In this document: piece by piece, positions 59,626 to 64,000 of the stretch | Numbering within the stretch: position 1 is the first letter of the stretch | Layout: every line of letters begins with the position of its first letter | NCBI GenBank assembly: GCA_031979385.1 | Contig: DALZEF010000016.1 | Coordinates: forward strand, 1 to 64,000 | Origin: Timonella sp031979385 | GTDB lineage: Bacteria > Actinomycetota > Actinomycetes > Actinomycetales > Cellulomonadaceae | DNA: 64,000 nucleotides | Reading direction: 5' to 3' | Made by a program: the position numbers and the translations under genes | The notes under the pieces: generated by a model | What the model was told of the DNA's origin: nothing | What the model saw: the letters and a program-made list of their open reading frames with translations, nothing else | Database searches by the model: none

Positions 59626-59640
59626 CTCACGTTACGTTAG
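59626..59640. promoter_or_regulatory. MerR-type dyad in the merR-sulP intergenic region
   Basis: CTCACGTTACGTTAG reads CT-N-ACGT-N-ACGT-N-AG, an interrupted palindrome of the kind bound by actinobacterial MerR proteins. It lies between a TTCGAC (59614-59619) and a TAGTGT (59638-59643), a spacing consistent with a MerR-activated promoter towards sulP. Confidence 0.6.
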
Positions 59641-59782
59641 TGTTGACGCTCGTGTCCACATGAGCTGGACATGCCTCCGCCGTGGCGATCTATCACCAGG
59701 CGAAGCGGCGCGTTGTCGCGCACCACCAGACATTCTCCGCTCTCGGCCTGAGAGCACCGCCCTGAACAGATGGGGGTACCGC

Positions 59783-61306
59783 ATGGCCTTGCCCACTGCG
59801 ACCAAAGAAGACAAGGATCGGTACCGGCCCGAACCGTCGGTGCTCACCGCACTGAAGACCCCGCGCATCCTCACCCGCGAAGTTCTCGCAGGCCTGGTCG
59901 TGGGGCTGGCGCTCATTCCCGAGGCGATCTCGTTCTCGATCATCGCGGGCGTCGATCCACGTGCGGGCTTGTTCTCCTCATTCGTGATGGCAGTGTCCAT
60001 CGCGTTCCTCGGCGGCAGGCCCGCCATGATCACCGCGGCGACGGGCGCTATCGCTCTCGTCATCGCCCCCGTCGCCCGTGACTACGGCTTGGACTACTTC
60101 ATCGCGACGGTGCTTCTAGCTGGAGTCTTCCAGATCCTCCTCGCCGTCTTCGGAGTCGCCAGGCTCATGCGATTCATCCCGCGCAGCGTCATGGTCGGCT
60201 TTGTCAACGCACTGGCGATCCTCATCTTCATGGCACAGGTGCCCGAACTCATCGGCGTGCCCTGGATGGTCTACCCCCTCGTCGCGGTCGGGCTGCTGAT
60301 CATGGTCTTCATGCCGAAGATCACCAAGGTCATACCGGCCCCGCTGGTCTCGATCGCTCTGGTGACCGCCGCCGTGGTCGTCTTCGCGATCAACGTACCC
60401 GCAGTCGGCGACAAGGGTGAGCTGCCGCGCAGTCTTCCTGAGCTGTTCATACCGAATGTGCCGCTGACATGGGAGACTTTCACGATCATCGCGCCGTTTG
60501 CCTTCGCGATGGCGCTGGTAGGCCTGATGGAATCGCTCATGACGGCGAAGCTCGTGGACGATGTGACCGACACCCACTCGAACAAGACCCGGGAGAGCTG
60601 GGGGCAGGGCGTCGCGAACCTGCTCTCCGGCCTGTTCGGCGGCATGGGCGGCTGCGCGATGATCGGGCAGACCATGATCAACGTGAAGGCGTCCGGGGCC
60701 CGAACCCGCATCTCGACGTTCCTCGCAGGTGTGTTCCTCTTGGTCCTCATCGTCGTCCTCGGCGACATCGTTGCGATCATCCCCATGGCAGCGCTGGTCG
60801 CGGTGATGATCATGGTTTCCGTAGGTACCTTCGACTGGCACTCCATCAAGCCCTCCACCCTGCGCCGGATGCCTAAGAGCGAGACGACCGTCATGGTCAT
60901 CACCGTCGCCGTCGTCGTCGCCACCCACAACCTCGCCGTCGGTGTCGTCGTCGGCGTATTCGTCGCCTCTGTGATGTTCGTGCGCCGCGTCGCCCACCTC
61001 ATCGACGTCAAGCGTGAGATTACTGAACAGGATGGCGCTCGGATCGCGCATTACACAGTCGAGGGTCAGCTCCTGTTCGCCTCCAGCAACGACCTCACCA
61101 CCATGTTCGAGTACGCCAACGACCCTGACCGAGTCATCATCGACCTCACGAGATCCCACATCTGGGATGCCTCCACCGTCGCGGCGCTCGACGCAATCGA
61201 GACCAAATACGAACAGCACGGCAAGTCGGTCGAGTTCGTCGGGATGAACGAGTTCACGACTGCGTTCCACGCCCGACTCACGGGAGGAGTCGGCAACGGT
61301 CACTGA
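59783..61306 (+). CDS. SulP-family anion transporter with STAS domain
   Basis: A 507-residue transporter with the SulP core (REVLAGLVVGLALIPEAISF, GLFSSFVMAVSIAFLGGRPA, SNKTRESWGQGVANLLSGLF) and a C-terminal STAS domain from about residue 410 (GQLLFASSNDL, VIIDLTRSHIWDASTVAALD). SulP proteins move sulfate, bicarbonate or other anions; the substrate is not deducible. I set the start at ATG 59783. The MerR gene is divergent. It ends 89 bp before the right island junction. Confidence 0.92.
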   Translation: MALPTATKEDKDRYRPEPSVLTALKTPRILTREVLAGLVVGLALIPEAISFSIIAGVDPRAGLFSSFVMAVSIAFLGGRPAMITAATGAIALVIAPVARDYGLDYFIATVLLAGVFQILLAVFGVARLMRFIPRSVMVGFVNALAILIFMAQVPELIGVPWMVYPLVAVGLLIMVFMPKITKVIPAPLVSIALVTAAVVVFAINVPAVGDKGELPRSLPELFIPNVPLTWETFTIIAPFAFAMALVGLMESLMTAKLVDDVTDTHSNKTRESWGQGVANLLSGLFGGMGGCAMIGQTMINVKASGARTRISTFLAGVFLLVLIVVLGDIVAIIPMAALVAVMIMVSVGTFDWHSIKPSTLRRMPKSETTVMVITVAVVVATHNLAVGVVVGVFVASVMFVRRVAHLIDVKREITEQDGARIAHYTVEGQLLFASSNDLTTMFEYANDPDRVIIDLTRSHIWDASTVAALDAIETKYEQHGKSVEFVGMNEFTTAFHARLTGGVGNGH

Positions 61307-61395
61307 CAGGGGCTCGGGTGGGCCAGTCGGTCACGTTGGGGGCAACCGCGGCGCAGCCGTGGGCGGCAGCCGCTATCCAACGTCACGACCATGAG

Positions 61396-62175
61396 ATGCG
61401 CTACGAGAACCCGTTCTATATGGTGGAGGAAGCCGGGGCTGCGGACCTCATCTCAGCCGAACGCCTACAACTCGGCATCTCCCGTGGCTCACCTGAACAG
61501 GTGATTGACGGCTATCGCCACTTCGGACACGTCCCAGCAGACGGCAAGACGGACGCAGATATGGCCCGCGAACACACCGATATGTTCTTGACGCTGCTCA
61601 ATGGAGAGGGATTTGCGGAACCCAATCCGCGCCCCATGTTCCCCAACCCACCGGGACTGCTGCGCCTCGAACCGCATTCCGAAACCCTGCGAAAGCGCAT
61701 CTGGTGGGGAGCCGGCTCCGATTCGACCGCTGTGTGGGCTGCCGAAAAAGGCATGAACCTGATGAGCTCAACCCTCAAGGTTGATGAATCAGGCGAGCCA
61801 CTGCACATCCAGCAGGCCAAGCAAATCCGAGTCTTCCGTGACGCCTGGAAAGAGCAGGGACACGACTTTGAGCCTCGGGTATCGGTGTCGCGCTCAATCT
61901 TTGCGCTGGTCAACGACGAGGACCGCCGTAACTTTGGACTAGCCGGTGAACGCCAAGACTCGTTCGGGTCACTTGGTAGTGAAGGCCTTGCCGTCTTTGG
62001 ACGTACGTATGCCGACGAGCCAGATCAACTGATCGAGCAACTCTCACGCGATGAGGCCATCAAGGAAGCAGACACCCTTCTTTTGACCGTGCCAAATCAA
62101 CTCGGTGTTGACTACAACGCACACGTCATCGAGTCGATCCTGACCCACGTGGCTCCCGGGCTTGGCTGGCGATAG
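61396..62175 (+). pseudogene. C-terminal fragment of the LLM-class flavin oxidoreductase
   Basis: The remainder of the interrupted gene begins MRYENPFYMVEEAGAADL and continues to the conserved C-terminus (ADTLLLTVPNQLGVDYN). No frameshift or stop is seen inside it, so the split is probably recent. The open frame formally extends upstream to 61318 into island sequence, which could give a fused but nonfunctional product. Confidence 0.88.
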
Positions 62176-62184
62176 CGTGTATAC

Positions 62185-62658
62185 ATGCCGCTGCGATCAC
62201 TAGATACTGGGCCATCTACTTTAGTCATGGAGTGGGACATCCATGCCCCGCAGGAACAAGTATGGCAAGTGTTGACCACACCGAACCTGCTTGCCGAATG
62301 GCTCGGGACCCTCACCTCTGGCGAGGTAACTGCAAACTCTTCGTTCACGGTGGAGCACGGAGAGGGGTACCACTGCGAATCTACAGTCATCGCGAGTGAA
62401 ACCCCCAAAACCCTCATCTATTCATGGGAGTTCCCTGACGAGCCATGCACCAACGTGTCATGGACCCTGACAGCCATGGACGATGAAACAACGCTCAGAC
62501 TGACTCACTCAAACCTTGTTGAGCTGACCGATTCTTACCGCGACGGCTGGATCACACATCTCACTTTTCTTGAGGCGTCTGCTCTGGGAGACCCTCTACC
62601 CTGGAGCGCCTTCTGGCCCCTTCACTCAACGATTCAGCAACTCAACACGCACGCCTAG
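62185..62658 (+). CDS. SRPBCC/AHSA1-family protein
   Basis: A 157-residue START-like protein of the activator-of-Hsp90-like type: LVMEWDIHAPQEQVWQVLTT near the start, then LAEWLGTLTSGEVTAN and the helix DSYRDGWITHLTFLEASALG. ATG 62227 is a possible alternative start just before the first strand. It begins 9 nt after the LLM gene stop and was probably co-transcribed with it before the insertion. Ligand unknown. Confidence 0.82.
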   Translation: MPLRSLDTGPSTLVMEWDIHAPQEQVWQVLTTPNLLAEWLGTLTSGEVTANSSFTVEHGEGYHCESTVIASETPKTLIYSWEFPDEPCTNVSWTLTAMDDETTLRLTHSNLVELTDSYRDGWITHLTFLEASALGDPLPWSAFWPLHSTIQQLNTHA

Positions 62659-62864
62659 AGGAGTTTACGCAGCGTATTGATGTTGCGGTTGGTGGTCGTG
62701 GCTTTGAACCGGGCTTTGGCCACATGCTTGGAGAACGGCGTAGCGGTGCTGCCACCTTTAGGACAGCGCCAGTAGACGACTCCCGCTCCACCTGCGACGT
62801 GCTCAACCGCATCAGCGCTGCCGTTGACGTTTACCCCACGTAGAAGCGCCACCCACAAGGTCAT
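62655..62864 (-). pseudogene. DUF1697 remnant with internal deletion
   Basis: The first residues MTLWVALLRGVNVNG match the start of DUF1697 proteins and the rest (GAGVVYWRCPKGG through NRNINTLRKLL) matches their C-terminus. About 110 central residues of the usual 180 are missing. The frame is preserved across the deletion, but the fold cannot be complete. Confidence 0.7.
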
Positions 62865-63037
62865 GCGGCAATCCTAAGCGATGCCGAGCACAACTCAGCG
62901 TTCTCAGCCATCCTCACTACTCCCAAGGACAGCAGGAGAGAAGATGCCACGTCACAACTAGCGAGCGTGGAGATGTAGCGAAACATAAACGTCAATTCGC
63001 GTAGAGAAGAGCTACTTCCCACTAGAACCCGAGTCCG

Positions 63038-63241
63038 CAACTCCTCACCGTGACCGGAGGAGCCCTTGACCGGCAGCCCATGTTTAACGCGTTCACGCCA
63101 GATGGCGTCATCTGGCCCGACGGGATAGAAGAGCGTGCAGATGCGGTGGTCTTCGCAACCGGTTACCGCCCCCACCTACCCTACCTGCACACGCTCAGAG
63201 CACTCGATCATACCGGAATGCCCCAGCACAACAGCGGCGTC
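63038..63241 (+). pseudogene. C-terminal-region fragment of a flavin monooxygenase-like protein
   Basis: The frame reads FNAFTPDGVIWPDGIEERAD, then AVVFATGYRPHLPYLHTLRA, the ATG motif (FATGYRP) of flavin-dependent monooxygenases and ArsO-like proteins. It lacks the FAD- and NADP-binding N-terminal parts and is cut at GVSTEQ, where the end of the convergent arsC begins. It is a decayed fragment of what was probably an ars-linked oxidoreductase. Confidence 0.6.
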
Positions 63242-63646
63242 TCAACCGAGCAGTTCGGCGATGAGCGCTTCGACGCGGACCTTAATCTCATCGCGGATCG
63301 GCTGCACAGCTTCTATCCCTTGACCTGCAGGGTCTGCGAGTTGCCAGTCCTCGTAGCGTTTACCAGGGAAGAACGGGCAAGCATCCCCGCACCCCATCGT
63401 CACCACCACATCCGATGCCTGCACCGCTTCGGTCGTGAGGACCTTGGGCTGCTCGGCGGTGATGTCGATGCCGACTTCCCGCATCGCCTCGACTGCGACC
63501 GGGTTGAACTTGTCAGCAGGCATCGAGCCTGCCGAACGCACCTCTATCCGATCCCCGGCAAGATGGCGGAGCCAACCCGCAGCCATCTGTGAACGGCCAG
63601 CATTGTGCACACACACGAACAACACGGACGGTTTCATTACGGTCAT
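63242..63646 (-). CDS. arsC: Arsenate reductase, low-molecular-weight phosphatase type
   Basis: A 134-residue reductase with the P-loop VCVHNAGRSQMAAGWL (nucleophile Cys, Arg) and the second Cys region VVTMGCGDACPFFPGKRYED, which contains Cys and the catalytic DPA segment downstream. It would reduce arsenate to arsenite with thioredoxin- or mycothiol-type partners. ATG 63646 (MTVMKPSVLF) is the chosen start. A second arsC lies 26 bp upstream. Confidence 0.92.
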   Translation of the reverse strand: MTVMKPSVLFVCVHNAGRSQMAAGWLRHLAGDRIEVRSAGSMPADKFNPVAVEAMREVGIDITAEQPKVLTTEAVQASDVVVTMGCGDACPFFPGKRYEDWQLADPAGQGIEAVQPIRDEIKVRVEALIAELLG

Positions 63647-63672
63647 GATCTTGTTTACTCTCTTTCGATGGT

Positions 63673-64000
63673 TCAGTCGGTGAGGAGGGTATCGAGCAGC
63701 GCCCGGACGCGGGTCTCGATATCGTCGCGGATCGCTGCGACGCCCTCGGGTGAGGCGAGGGCGGGATCGCCCACAGCCCAGTCCTCGTAACGGACGCCGG
63801 GAATGATCGGGCACACATCACCGCACCCCATCGTCACCACCACATCCGCCGCACGCACGGCATCATCGGTGAGGGGTTTCGGGAAAGCCGCATCTGCTTC
63901 TTGTTCTCCCTCAATCTGGGTGATGAGCGATCGGACGTGCGGATGCACATCGGCTGCGGGGGTGGAGCCTGCGGAGCGCGCAACCACACGCCCGCCTGCG
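63673..64000 (-). CDS. arsC: Second arsenate reductase, 5' end beyond the window
   Basis: The C-terminal part of a second arsC-like gene is read from the window edge (ARSAGSTPAADVHPHVRSLI, then VVVTMGCGDVCPIIPGVRYE). It is related to the downstream arsC over the same region but clearly diverged, so the pair is not a recent duplicate. The P-loop would lie outside the window, so its activity cannot be judged. Confidence 0.85.
   Translation of the reverse strand, partial: AGGRVVARSAGSTPAADVHPHVRSLITQIEGEQEADAAFPKPLTDDAVRAADVVVTMGCGDVCPIIPGVRYEDWAVGDPALASPEGVAAIRDDIETRVRALLDTLLTD

Larger units (their letters stand above)
56448..61403. mobile_element. 4.95-kb metal/anion-transport island inserted in the LLM gene
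   Basis: The segment is bounded by an 8-bp direct repeat ATGCGCTA (56448-56455 and 61396-61403). Removing one repeat and everything between fuses the two LLM fragments in frame. It carries a P1B ATPase, a CmtR-like repressor, a small membrane protein, a MerR regulator and a SulP transporter. The DNA is visibly GC-richer than both flanks. There is no transposase, integrase or clear terminal inverted repeat. It must have been mobilised in trans or have lost its recombinase. Confidence 0.8.

Noticed and set aside
60116..61303. 395-codon minus-strand frame opposite SulP
   Set aside because: It is extremely His/Asp/Arg-rich, with no domain pattern, and lies wholly inside the intact SulP gene.

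Overview
The window looks like chromosome of a high-GC Gram-positive bacterium (Actinomycetota). Supporting signs are high-GC codon use with GTG/TTG starts, frequent ATGA/GTGA gene overlaps, several apparently leaderless starts, a CmtR-type ArsR sensor, actinobacterial-style lipoproteins, and an orphan UDP-galactopyranose mutase. I cannot name the genus. I saw no rRNA, CRISPR array, prophage or complete insertion sequence. One tRNA-Ala(CGC) is present.

Layout. 0.1-6.4 kb: SWIM/SNF2 helicase and a secreted rhamnogalacturonan lyase (PL11). 6.7-7.6 kb: gene debris with an IS630-family transposase remnant and a zinc-ribbon protein. 7.8-16 kb: tRNA-Ala, an APH-like kinase next to a RES-domain protein, a TetR/acetyltransferase pair with a 16-bp palindromic operator, an arsenite-permease-like carrier, a VanY-type peptidase, a methyltransferase and glf. 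16-19.3 kb: small membrane proteins, a recombination scar (truncated ogt copy abutting a response-regulator fragment) and a three-gene wHTH/membrane operon. 19.6-21.8 kb: Ada-AlkA fusion and Ogt for alkylation repair. 22-35 kb: a glycan block of three GH3 enzymes (membrane-anchored, lipoprotein, cytoplasmic), a GtrA-like protein, a GT2 transferase and an AgrC/AgrA-type two-component system. 35.5-37.8 kb: GH42 beta-galactosidase.

38.2-47.4 kb is the most coherent system: GntR regulator, BMP-type ABC importer (ATPase, two permeases, lipoprotein), a catalytically dead isochorismatase-fold protein, biuret hydrolase (BiuH), allophanate hydrolase (AtzF) and an alpha/beta hydrolase. It reads as uptake of a biuret-like compound and its conversion to ammonia and CO2, a nitrogen-scavenging operon. 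The biuret assignment rests on the exact catalytic triad spacing of BiuH and on AtzF; the transporter substrate is inferred.

47.5-56.1 kb holds two paralogous proteins sharing an unusual N-terminal motif, an EamA exporter, an AAA ATPase, a small HTH protein coupled to a Clp_N-SRPBCC fusion with a repeated operator and leaderless promoter, and metabolic genes. At 56.2-62.2 kb an LLM-class flavin oxidoreductase gene is split by a 4.95-kb, visibly GC-richer island (P1B-type metal ATPase plus CmtR-like repressor, MerR plus SulP transporter) bounded by an 8-bp direct repeat and carrying no recombinase. The end of the window is a decayed region (DUF1697 deletion remnant, monooxygenase fragment) leading into two tandem arsenate reductases, the second cut by the window edge.
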